Below, piece by piece: positions 28,501 through 39,853 of a DNA stretch of 64,000 nt. The notes under the pieces are model-generated. The model saw only the letters and a list, made by a program, of their open reading frames with translations, had not been told where the DNA came from and ran no database searches. Each line of letters opens with the position of its first letter. Within the stretch, counting starts at the first letter, position 1. The stretch lies in NCBI RefSeq assembly GCF_024713945.1, contig NC_134680.1:2504001-2568000 (forward strand), given 5' to 3'. The DNA is from Dermatophagoides farinae (lineage: Eukaryota > Arthropoda > Arachnida > Sarcoptiformes > Pyroglyphidae). Position numbers and translations under genes: made by a program.

Positions 28501-30209
28501 GCCTTATTACGTCAGCAGCAGCAACAACAACAAGAAGCAATGGAAGCAGCAATTCGTCGACGACAAGATCCACATTCTCAAGGGGTTTTTACACCTTTAT
28601 CGGTGATTGTAGCCAAAGGTTCGGGAAATCAACAACAACCACCACCTGGTGTTTGGAACGGATCACCAAAACCTGTACGATCTGGTGCCGCCTGGGATTC
28701 TGGAATAGTAGCTGATGATGAATCACAAAATCATCCATCATCACAGATGACAGCGGCATCTTCACAACAAATCAACTATAAAGCTGCTGTTGCAGCCGGA
28801 CAAAAACCGAAGATTGATAGTTTAGCATTACGACAAGTGCTCAAAACAAATCCCAAAGTGAAGGTATATTTTAGTTCAGTTTTTCAAAACGATTTTTTAT
28901 GAATTATAATCACTTTTATAGGATCAATCACTTATGATGTTCGTCCGTAATGAAATCGACAATCCTGAGGAATTGTATCGTTCTTCAGTGGAATTGTTGA
29001 ACAAACATTTCGATAATATTGATGGTATGTCTTTCTAATATATATTTTGTTGTTGTCAATAATCACATTTTTTGTCCATTAGCCATTGGTTTTTTGAACA
29101 TTGTGAAAGATCTTGGTTCACCAGCTGAAGTATCGGAATATTGTCAATCATATCTTGGTAGTAATAATGTTTCAAAATCATTTGTAAAATTTTTCATCAC
29201 ACGAAAAACGTATCTGATAAAATTGAAACAACAACTGGAACAAGAGGTATAGATTGGAGAAAAAAATAAAAGGTCAATGAAATTGATTCGATAAAATTTT
29301 TTTTTACAGAGAAATAAACAATCACAAACCGTGACAAAGAAAATATCCAATTGGAATAATGCACAAGAACACGAAGAACGAGTGATCAATTACAAATCGG
29401 CATTATCAGCTAATAATAATAAGACATCAATTCAATCGTCGTCGTCGGGACAATCACCATCAAATAGTAATGGTAACAATCATTCAAGCGCACATATCAA
29501 GCCAGCTACACTGAAAGCACAGATTGTCAATAATCTTAATAATAAATCAGCAAACAAAGGAAATGATGTAAGTTATAATTTCAAAATAATCAATTTGTTG
29601 TTGACCTCTATCTTTTGTAATAATAATAATCATTATTGTTTCAATATATAGGATATAAATCTAATGACCATACAGGTTGAATCAATGGAAGAATTCGATA
29701 AATGGTGTCTAGATGTACTTAGACAAAATTTTGAGCTTACCATTGATGGTAAATTTTTTTTTTATTTGAAAAGTAGATTATTAAAAAATTTGTATTAATA
29801 ACTTTATTTATTTCGTTTTTTTCCTGGGAACATTAGCTGAAACATTCATTGGTTTCTTGAAGGACATTGCATCGCCTGATGAAATTAATGATTATGTACA
29901 AACATATCTGGGCAGTAATAAAATTTCCCGTGATTTTGCCAAAAATTTTATTACTAAACGAAGCTATCTTCGTAATAAAGCCCGACAAATTGAACCATAT
30001 GAGGTTTGTTAATTTTTTATTTGTTAAGAATTTGACTGATTTTTTTTCTAACAAAAAAAAATAATTTCTTATAATTGTAATTATAAAAATAGGATATGTG
30101 TGGTCCAGCACCAGCTTTAACACCTGGTGGTGTGGATAATAATGGCTTCGTTACTGTATCCAGTTCGAATAAAAAGAAACGAAGTAAAAATAAACAATCA
30201 ACAACATAA
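22533..30209 (+). CDS. GIGYF: GIGYF (Perq) GYF-domain translational repressor with duplicated C-terminal domain
   Basis: Ten exons: 22533-22713, 22849-24060, 24115-26768, 26821-28863, 28922-29024, 29083-29246, 29310-29567, 29652-29748, 29837-30003 and 30093-30209. They total 2,331 residues in exact frame; human GIGYF2 has about 1,300, the excess being Asn/Ser/Gln tracts. The N-terminus LNFGPEWIRAL is the GIGYF hallmark. YRYTKEEML at about residue 91 is the 4EHP-binding motif. Near 24810, SLPEWSLEDP and GTFDASGAFHEAL match the conserved GIGYF segment. The GYF domain (about 1162-1215) shows WFYCDPQGQTQGPF and FEWYNGGYF, which bind PPGF/PPGL peptides. The protein recruits 4EHP and decay factors to repress mRNAs. 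The C-terminal helical domain is present twice (about 2031-2119 and 2206-2293). The 52-nt intron at 26769-26820 has weak sites (GTTGGT, CACAAG); a one-base sequence error is the alternative. Confidence 0.93.
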
Positions 30210-30633
30210 TCATAAATCAAAACAAAAAAAAAAGATTCATAAATGTGATTTAATTAATTATCCAATTGATCGAAATCGTAGATGTAAAAAACAAATGAAT
30301 ACCTACCAATGATGATGATGATTAATGAAATGAATTTTAATAATCATTTAGCTACGAATACGATCAACAACAAATAACACAAACTACCAATACGAAAATG
30401 TAAAATGTTTTTCTCTTCAATAAAAAAAAATAATATGTTTATTACAAAAAGAATTTTTCTATTCAAAAATAATAATCATAATGATGATAATAAAAATAAA
30501 ATGTGAGATTCATAAATCAAAATTATTAGTATAATTAATCTTCAATTATCTTGCAATTATATAATACAATGATGATTATCACAATAATATAAGTTCAATG
30601 TAAGAATTTTGTGAAAGTTTTCTTTACTGATGA
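30210..30633. other. Gap between convergent GIGYF and sushi-receptor genes
   Basis: 3' untranslated regions of both genes. AATAAA-like polyadenylation signals occur on the plus strand near 30418 and 30490. No coding frame is supported. Confidence 0.5.
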
Positions 30634-33600
30634 TTAAAGTAATGTTTTCAATGGAAATTTATTCGTTGGTTCATGTATGGTCACCGTTGTTGTTGTCATT
30701 GTTTTATTATTTGGTGGCCGTTGTATTGTATTCGAACATATTTGCTGAATTCGTCGTATGGTTCCATATTCACCATAATCATTATTAGCATCAACAAAAA
30801 CGGCATCCGGTGTTGAAATAGCTTTTCGTAATTGATGATAATCCGATGATAATTGTGGTTGATATTGTTGTTGTTGTTGTTGCGATATGATTGGACATCG
30901 TGGTTTTGGTACCTGATAAACACTGACAATATTATCTTTTTCTTTACGATAACGATGTTTACGTATAAGATCAACTTTAGCATATATTTGACTTTGTGTT
31001 ACTTGTGGATGTTGTTGTTGTTGGCTATTTGTATTTGCTGGTAATATCTGATGATATTCATGTAATGATGGTGGTAATGATGTACAACCGGATGAATGAG
31101 TAAATCTTGGAGGCGTTGAATAGATCCATTGATATTGTTGTTGTTGTTGTTGTTGAGGATAATGATGATGATAATGAGCCGATTTCTGTGTATGATTTTT
31201 AATGGCATCTAATTCGGCTGCAATACGAGCTGCTCGAATTAATTTACGATCAGTTTCCTCTATAATAATTTAAAAATTTTTTGTAATATTGAAAAGAGAT
31301 TAAATTTAAAAGCAAAAAAAAAAAAAAAAAAAAATGATCACTTACCCGAAAACATTTGTTTGGCTGCATTAGTAATCTCTTCATAGAATGTTGCCAATGC
31401 TTGATTGAGATCATTTTTATTCCTATTATTGTTATTAGCATTATTACTATTATTATTATTATTATTGGTGTTTGAATTTAATGTTTCTTGATCCACTACA
31501 ATCGAACATGACGATGAAGATGGCGATGATGATGATGACGAAGATTGTGAAGAGGAAATGGCATGATTATCATTTGCATTCTGTTGACGGCTAATTCTAC
31601 CAGATTCTATATCTAAACTTAATGATGGAGTTATAGTGAATATAGGTGGTGTTAATATAGATTTAGTCAATGATGCTCGTCTTGGTTCTTCCTTTTCTTC
31701 TGAATGTTCACGATGATCGCCATCATTATCACTGTTGGATTCTGGTTGAGACGAATGAACATTCGGTGATGATGATGATGATGAATTTATAAGACAATTG
31801 CGAAGACGATTGAAAATTGTTAGTAAAAATTTAGCTATCGATTCTCCAGTCAATTTTATTCGACGTTTCATTGCCGAAACAGTGGATGATGACAAAGCAG
31901 CTTCAGGCCATTCAATTATATTTCGTTTGAACATAAGAATCACAATAATTAATATGGAAAGGAAAGCAGCAATTACAACGGCAGCCAACAGATGCAAAAT
32001 ATTTACAGATGTTTCACGAATGTAGAAACTTTTATTACGGAAAAAATTTTTTATCGTCGATGATGATCCATAACCGTAGAAATAGAGAAATCCATTATGT
32101 CGTTGTCGTACACAACTTGTGGATGATCGATGTCTTGATGATGATGATGATGATATAGTTGTTTCATTTTGATTGATAATTTCTGTCCAAAGCCCGTCTT
32201 CACGACAACGAAACCACAAGCTTGAACGTGTCAGATTTGAACGTTGAACATCTTGTGATGAACAAATCAATTCGGCTAATGCTGAAAATTTAGTCGATCC
32301 ATTGATCAGACGAAACTGTGCACCGGATAGAAAAAATTCCTCTGAATTTACTAATAATGATTCGGGATGACCACAATCGATTGCTGATTATTAAAAAATG
32401 TAAATGTAAATTAATTCGATTTGGACCTATGAAAACAAAACATACGTTCACATTGTGGAACATCCAAACTACCGGACCATTGTCCATAACGATCACAGAT
32501 ACGTGTATCATTTGCATTTGGATCGACAAATACGAAACCAGGACGACATTCATAAACGGTTCGTGAACCAACAACCGGTTGATCATAATAATCTTCACCA
32601 TACATTCGATGAAATCCATTCATAATTGATACTGGTTCCGGACATGTGATTCGTTCACAATATGGTTCTTTATCAATCCATTGTCCTGTACGTTGATCAC
32701 AATGACGTCGTGATTGTCCGATCAAACGATATCCATCATGACAATGATATTCAACTGAACGAGATCCATCAACTGAAATCTGTTGATCCAATACGAAACC
32801 AAAAGCCGGTACCTCAACCTGACCACATTCATAATGGCCACGTTCAACAAATACATCAACTTCACAAAGACCAAAATATTCCAATTGTGGATAATCATCT
32901 TCGATTTGTAGATAATTTCCACGAAGACCACCATTATTCGATGAACATTGTACAAATATTGTTTTGGATGAAAACACACCACGAAATGATGCACATTTAT
33001 GATATTTTGAAGAAGTTGACATTGTTGTCACACTATGACCGTAAGATGTTTGTGTAGAATTCTTTCCCAAAAAAGTATCATTTTCACCATGATTGGTTGT
33101 CAATGTTTCTACTTCAATCACATAGATTGAAAAATAAAGTTCAGCATCTATCAGAGATAAAATAAAACAAAAACATTAAGTTTTTTTCCAACCAAAAAAC
33201 TTTCGAATTCACTTACTTATAGGAGGTAACGTTAACGCAACCGATATAATAGATTGATTATCCATTGCTGCTTTAGGTAATTCAACACGCCACCATCGTG
33301 GTTTACGACGATTTGAAAAGAAACATGTACGAAAATTTCCATCCACAGCTAATTGTGGTGGATAATTATTCAATGCTTCCGATGCCGATGTTAAACCTAG
33401 ATTCCGGATTGATTGATCTGATTGAAAAATTTTTATAATTTAATTATTAATTAACTTTCAAATACAGAAAAAAATAAAACACATACCACAAATGGGCATC
33501 CTTCCAGACCATGTATTATTTGATTGACATGTACGTGTCATTGGACCCAATAGAAAATAACCAGGGTCACATTCAAATGTTATGACCATTCCTTCTTCAT

Positions 33601-34638
33601 AACGTTCAAGTAGATGTAATACACGACCATTACGTGGTGATCCTGGATAACCACAGGTTGCTCTTACTAAAGTCATTGATGATGGTGATGGAACAATGGA
33701 TGGTGATCCAAAATCTGTACCACCTTGATTTCCATAATTGTAATCAACATTGTTGTCGTCGTCTGCAATAAAAATATTTTCCACTGTAGTCGTTAGGTCA
33801 TTGGTTTCATCGGTAGCAGCAGCTGAAAGAAAAAAAATTTCGATGAAAACAAAAATTTTTAAATGTCCTGTCTGACTGTGAGAAAAAAAATTAAGGCTCA
33901 GGTAAATCACCTGAGCCTTTTTTGGTAGATCTGATTATGACAGGCAGTCCCAAGATTTCTATCCATTCACATAATTATTTAAAAGGACCTTCCTGAAGAC
34001 GACGACAGCTGTGAAGACTTTTTCATGAACGGCAGCAGCTGTCGTCATAAGGTCCTTCTGGTTTTCTTTCCCATCACACAATAATCTTTTGCTTGTCTTG
34101 TTCTGTGTCTTGTAACGTATGATACAGGTGAAAGGTAAAAAGAAAAGTAAAATCGTCTGAATGTGGTTATAATGTGTACAGTGTGTGCTGATTTAACACT
34201 AAAGCAAAGGTCGTCAAATATCGTGCGTTACAAGGTTAACAAATGGCATATGTGCTAGGACATTTGGTTTCCGCTAGTGCCATATGTTTGGCTTTTGCTA
34301 GCACAATTCTTTTTAATTTTCCCAACGGCTAAAAATTGAGAAAACCAAGGGAAAAAATCATTCATATAATGAGGCCATATGGCTTTTCCGTTTGATATTT
34401 GGAACAAATAATTATCAATGATCAATTTTTGTTTTTTTTTGAATCATTTTGGTGTTGATTGAACCAAATCAGAATAATCGAATCGATTATTTAAAAGAGA
34501 CTTACCATTCATTGATGATGATGATGATGATGATAGAATGATGAAGAGGGTGGCCAACAAAATCAATGGAAAAAATTTAAAAATATTTTTCAAATGAATT
34601 GAATCCATTTTACGATACATTTTCATATAAAAAAACAA
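30634..34638 (-). CDS. Single-pass membrane protein with sushi and fucolectin-like domains
   Basis: Exons 34638-34506, 33822-33487, 33417-33217, 33111-32446, 32383-31346 and 31259-30634 give 999 residues. Exon 1 codes a signal peptide (FFPLILLATLFIIL). Exon 2 holds a sushi/CCP module (ATCGYPGSPRNG to WSGRMPICG). Exons 3 and 4 hold an F5/8-type or fucolectin-like domain (PPQLAVDGNFRTCFF, WWRVELP, then FGLCEVDVF), followed by two sushi modules (HYECGQVEVP..., ITCPEPVSIMNG...). Exon 5 begins a further, less regular one (IDCGHPESLL). The TM helix is near residues 570-594 (LLAAVVIAAFLSILIIVILMF), leaving a 400-residue Ser/Asn/Gln-rich cytoplasmic tail. The layout suggests an adhesion or synaptic receptor; Drosophila furrowed also joins a fucolectin-like domain with sushi repeats, but this protein has no C-type lectin. 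All introns are phase 1. The exon 4 acceptor at 33112 is chosen because the nearer AG (33150) runs into a stop. Confidence 0.85.
33867..34383. repeat. Cluster of inverted repeats in intron 1 of the sushi receptor gene
   Basis: Within the 683-nt intron there are at least four inverted repeats. One: AAGGCTCAGGT (33893-33903) with ACCTGAGCCTT (33909-33919), a perfect 11-bp stem with a 5-nt loop, flanked further out by CCTGTC/GACAGG (33867, 33939). Two: AAGGACCTT plus GACGACAGCTG (33983-34011) with CAGCTGTCGTC plus AAGGTCCTT (34036-34057). Three: CTTGTAACGTATGATA (34109-34124) with its near complement at 34219-34234 (14 of 16). Four: TGTGCTAG (34251-34258) with CTAGCACA (34298-34305), enclosing CATATG copies at 34247 and 34281, plus a GCCATATGGC palindrome at 34374-34383. 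The patch looks GC-richer than its surroundings and lacks the usual microsatellites. It carries no open frame. It could be a non-autonomous DNA element, a structured RNA cluster or a regulatory element. Confidence 0.7.
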
Positions 34639-37427
34639 TTTTTCGAGAGATCAACTAATCAATGATGAAAATAAAACTCTGAAATTATGTCGATGATGAT
34701 GATGATGAATCACATTTCGTTTGATGATGACTTTTTCTCAGTAATCACAAATACGCATCAAATGGTAAAAAAAAATACATAGAAAATTCGTTGAAAAATG
34801 AAAAAAATTTCGGTTGGATCTCAAACACACACACACACACATACACACCAGTGGATGATCGAATGGTGATGGTGGTCCAGAGAGATCAAGCATCAGATGA
34901 AAATGATTGTAACAGTTTGGGATAGACTGAACGAGAGAAAAAAAAATTTTAAATGGAACTCAGACCGACAAATACAAACACATACACACACACACCCAAT
35001 AAAATACATCAAAAGACCGAAAGGGTCTCGTGCAAGGGCGGTTCCAAGAAAAAAGTGCAACAGTTGGTACGTACACTAACAGTTAATACAAGCCACACAT
35101 GTTATATGTCATGTGGAGGTCAAATATACAATAGGTGTAAACGAAAGAAATAGAGACAGGGTCCACAAACAGCCGGCATCAATAAGAACATTTCTCATTC
35201 ACATCAGATAGTTGTTGTAGTTTTTTTTCTCTGCCAGATTTGATCAAATCAACAATCAAATATGAATCATTCTGTGTTAGTTCCGTTTTTTGATACTTTG
35301 TTCATGTTGTTGATCGATATCGTAAACAAAACAAAAAAAAACCGGAACGGAAACGATACACGAACACACATGTCACACGCACAAGGATTTTGGTTTTTTT
35401 TAGTTGATTTAATTTCATTTCAAATTGAACCGAAAAACGACAACAACAACAACAACAACAAGGTCCCCACATCACCTTCTGCACTGCTCCACCTCCTCCC
35501 AAGTCTTAACGATCATCGTCATCAGCGAAAAAAGTCAACCAAGCAAAACAAGCTAAGTAGCCAGCTAGCCAGAAAAATCCATAACCATAAATATAAGGTC
35601 TCGTTTTGGAATGGTGGCATGACAACATTTACAAAATCGGATATTTTTGGTTTCTTATGAATGAATGAAACAAAATACAAGTGAAAAAAATACATATGAA
35701 AGCGTTAACCATTACATTCTATCGTTTGTTCGTTCGTTCATTCATTCACTCGTTCAACGGACTATTAAAGATGTCATCATTATAATTATCATACATCATC
35801 ATCATCATCATCGTTGTATGCAGTAGAAAATTTATTGTATGTCAAAGGCCCTTAAACTTATTGTAAAATAAAAATGGTCATCATAAAATGAACGTGTGCC
35901 CATCATCATCATCATCATTAGATGTCATGGTCCAATGATCTACTTTGTTTGTTTGTTTGTTTGTTACATCATTTATACACCCTTCTTTTTTTTCATGACT
36001 GATTCTTCGTCTTATTCTTTTTTAGAAATGTAATTTCGTAATTATTTCTTTTCAAATTTTCGAAAATTATCGAATAAACTCATTCATTATCATCAAAACA
36101 AAACAAAACAAACTCAACAATCGACCAAAAAAAAAAAAAAAAATATAAAATAAAGACTGTTAGAGAAAGAGAATCGTATACGATTGTCGACCAGGTGTGT
36201 GTATGATTCTAGGTTTTATTAATAAAGAGTTATATCGTATGTAAGAAAGAAAGAGAAACCAAATGGTCCCTTGTATATGAATACAAGAACAAAAGCTTTT
36301 ACGATTTTTAAAAAAGTTTCATTCATTCATTATTATATAAAAGGAGTGTGTGTGTGTGTGTGTATCCAATCTTTTATTATTTAAAAGAAAAAAAAATCTA
36401 ATTGTAAATTCATTCATTCATATACACGACAAGAAAACGGGGCTAACATCTAGCTAAATCATCTATGATCCAAATAATAATAATGATGATGATGATGATG
36501 ATGATGAAGGCAATGAAAGAAACAAAAAAAAAACACTTAAATATCATAAAGGATAGGGAACCGCACCCAATTTCATATATTTGGATGTCATATATGTGAT
36601 ATATTTTGTGTGTTTGATGAACCATTCAAGCAAACAAAATGAATAAAGATATTGTTGTTGTTTTTGTTTAGAATTTCCGTTTCCTTTAGATTTTGTTTTG
36701 TTTACACCAAGAGTTATGAAAGATTACATCATAACATCATCATAGTTTTTTTGTGTACTTTTTTTCGATGTAATACTGGACATAAAAAAACAACAACCAT
36801 CATAATCGCGATTAATGTTCATTCGTCAACGTTATAATCATCATCGTGCATATTGTAATCGTTGAGTGTGCGCCATTGCGCCTGTCTTTGAGAGTTGTGT
36901 TTGAGTGACAGAAATAATCATCATCATTATTGTCACATTGTTGTCATATCATCATTATTGTCACATCGTTGTTAGCATCATCATCGAATTATGTGGCTCA
37001 CATCGTTTATTTATTGTTTATCATGTATTATTATCATATTTCAATAAAGACCATAAATTATTCTAAAAACCGACCATTCGTGAATTATTTTCTATCTAAT
37101 ACTTTCGTACATGAAATATTGGTAATTTCATATAGTGACACACACACACACACACACAAACACACACATAGATAGATAGACGTCAATAACGATAATGTTC
37201 GATGGGAAAGAAAAAAAAAAGAAATTAGCATGATTTTTTGTAGTTTAATCAATTTTATCGATTTGATAATTGATAAACAACAATAATATTGATTGATATT
37301 GGTTACACCATTTTGCGATACTATCATAGTTGTTTTTTTGTTGTAATCATTACCATGGAAGACATCTGTACATCATTTTTTCAAATTTTATTTTGTGTGA
37401 AATTTTTATTGTAACAAATTGAAAAAA
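34639..37427. other. Non-coding gap of 2.8 kb
   Basis: Divergent intergenic region between the sushi receptor gene and UGT 1. It holds GAT repeats (34693-34705, 36485-36507), CA/GT runs (34827-34841, 36345-36363, 37138-37159) and long A and T runs. A 132-codon plus-strand frame at 35262-35660 has no recognisable features. Nothing else is supported. Confidence 0.5.
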
Positions 37428-38903
37428 ATGTATCAAATTGTTGATCATTCGAAGAATAGAAAAACAATCGTAGTTATTGCATATCCGGCTGTTGGTCATG
37501 TAAATGGTTGTCGTAATGCATTAGCAAATAGCCTTATTAAATATGGTCATCGTGTTATATTTATCATTGGTAAAGCATTTCGTGGCAAACTTTTACCGTA
37601 TGGATTTGAAGAATTAATTTGCGCTGAATTTGATGATGATGATGATGATAATCATAATAGTAATAATGATCCAGCTGCGAAATTAGCTCGACATTTATTA
37701 GAATTCGATAATATGTTGGCCATAAAAAATTTGAGTATTGAAAAACGTTTGGAAAATTTAATAAAAATGTTTTCAACACTTTTACCAGATTTCATAATAA
37801 AAACAGATGAATATTTGAAGAAAATGATCAAAACAATCGGTAAAATTGATTTATTCATCGTCGATGATGTTCAACAATATCCGGCTATAATGGATGCAAA
37901 GGATATACCACTCATACAATGTATAACATCGATGCCAAATACACAGGCGAAAGACACAAGTTTACCACCACCATTTACCGGTTAGTTCATAATAATTCAT
38001 TCATAAAATTATTTCATTCAATTCAACATAAATGCATGCATGTATTATATAGGATTAGAATCGAATCTTTCCATCAAAGAATATGAGCCATATTATTCGA
38101 TTATTGAAAAAACATTCAATGAAGATCGTATAAATGAAAGTGTAGCAAAACTTGGCTATAAAAATCTATGGATTTCATCATTGTTTACACCACCCAAATA
38201 TCCCAATTATCCATTGCGACAATGTTTAACGGTTTATGCATATCCGAAAGAATTAAATCATCCAAAAATCGAATCTCGTCCTGATTGGTTTAATCTTGAA
38301 GTTTTTGCAAAAAATTCATACGACAAAACTATCGATTTGGAGAAATTAGTGGGAGCTGAACTTTTTCATGATCAATTAGGAGGACGTTTCAGTGGTAAAT
38401 GGATATATCTATCTCTTGGATCAATGGGTTCGATCGATATCAATTTAATGTTACGGCTGACCAGAATATTGGCACTTACCGATCATAAATATATCGTATC
38501 AAAAGGTTTACGTCATAATGAATATGAATTACCGGGACATAATATGTGGGGTACAAATCATGTACCACAGATAGAAATTCTACCATTAATGGATTTAGTT
38601 ATCACGCATGGTGGTAATAATACCGTTACGGAAACATTTGCACAAGGTAAACCAATGATTGTAATGCCATTGTTTGGTGATCAACTTGATAATGCACAAC
38701 GTTTACATGAAACTGGATATGGACGACGATTAGATCCATATGGATTTCAGGATCAACAATTATTGGATACAATAAATGAACTGTTGTATGATGAGATGCT
38801 CAATGAAAAATTGAGAAAAGCATCTGAACGTATAAAACAATCAAATTCATTCAAAGAATTTGTTGGAATTGCTGAAAAAATTATGGATAAAAATGAGAAA
38901 TAA
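37428..38903 (+). CDS. UDP-glycosyltransferase, bacterial-type (UGT 1)
   Basis: Exons 37428-37980 and 38053-38903 (72-nt intron, phase 1) give 467 residues. It is a GT-B fold family 1 glycosyltransferase that would move a sugar from UDP-sugar to small lipophilic acceptors. The N-terminal domain has AYPAVGHVNGCRNALANSL, with the His typical of the catalytic base. The C-terminal donor-binding part reads GKWIYLSLGSMGS, then THGGNNTVTETFAQGKPM and FGDQLDNAQRL, the UGT signature. There is no signal peptide and no C-terminal TM anchor, so it is cytosolic, unlike the ER-bound UGTs of insects and vertebrates but like the bacterial-derived UGTs reported in spider mites. It is the most diverged of five copies in the window and stands 16.5 kb from the others on the opposite strand. 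The intron position (after PPFTG) matches that in UGTs 2, 3 and 5. An Asp/Asn tract near 37633-37668 is unique to this copy. Confidence 0.92.
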
Positions 38904-39146
38904 TTTTGTCAAAAAGATTTCTGGATTTTAATTATGGAATATTTAGATTCGAATAAATGATGAATTTTTATTGAATAAATAAATAAATATAATGAATGAA
39001 ATGAATAAGATGGATAGATGGATGAAATTTTTCTCTCATCGTAACAAAATCAATGATGAAAAGAGAAATTTATTCTGCTCCATATTTAGTAGTTGCTATA
39101 AAGCACAGAAAATAATACAAATAATAATAATAAACTAGTAGAATTA

Positions 39147-39853
39147 TTATAATGGAAAGAAACGTTTACGAAAATTAAGAAATTTAAATCTAGCCAATTT
39201 AGCCTGTTTTGGTGACCAGAATCGACCACGTGATGATAATGGTGATATTAATTCATTATTATTATTATGATTTATTGTTGTTGATTGACGATGCTTATTG
39301 TTGTTGTTGTTATTATTATTATTATGCCGATATCTATGATAATGATTAACAACGTTCCATTTAATTAGATTTTTATTATTAACATCACGTGTAGCTTCAA
39401 TTATTATTGGCATCATTATTGGTTTAGCCAATGATGATGATGATGATGATGGAGGCAATTTAAATGGTTTAGCAATCAATACGATCAGGCCATTATGTAA
39501 TTTAATATGGCCACCACCACCACCACCATCATCATCATTTTCTGCATTAATACCAAATTCATTATCAAAATCTTTGATTAGATCGATATCATCTTGTGTG
39601 GTTCCAAGTTTTGGATTTATAATTATCGTATCATTTCGTTGTTTTGGATCTTGTTCAATTTTACCTAACCAAATTAATCAAATCAAATCAATCGATTAAA
39701 AAAAAAAATGAAAAATTAAACATTAAATCGCATACCTCGATTAGTATTATTATTATTAACGACGACAAAACAATCACCAACAATATTGACCAATATAATG
39801 AACAATAAACATAATTGTGATGAATAAAATGATGATGATGAAAATTGAATCAT
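39147..39853 (-). CDS. Small secreted orphan protein with basic aromatic C-terminus
   Basis: Two exons, 39853-39736 and 39664-39147, join in phase 1 to give 211 residues. Exon 1 codes a clear signal peptide: MIQFSSSSFYSSQLCLLFII continuing LVNIVGDCFVVV. The mature part has an acidic segment (DDIDLIKDFDNEFG), a Gly5 run, HIKLHNGLIVLIAKPF, a Ser6 run and an Asn9 tract. It ends with a conserved-looking basic and aromatic tail (SPKQAKLARFKFLNFRKRFF). No known domain is recognised. The tail contains RKR, a possible proprotein convertase site, but it sits four residues from the end. It is convergent with UGT 1, 243 bases away. The gene is supported by the signal peptide and clean splice phase; its function is unknown. 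Confidence 0.65.

Noticed and set aside
33112-33150. Possible extension of sushi-receptor exon 4 to an AG at 33150
   Set aside because: In the required phase this extension meets a stop codon; the AG at 33112 gives agreeing phases and an exact multiple of three.
35262-35660. 132-codon plus-strand frame
   Set aside because: No signal peptide, domain or splice support; it includes AAC and A-run translations. It could be reconsidered if transcripts exist.
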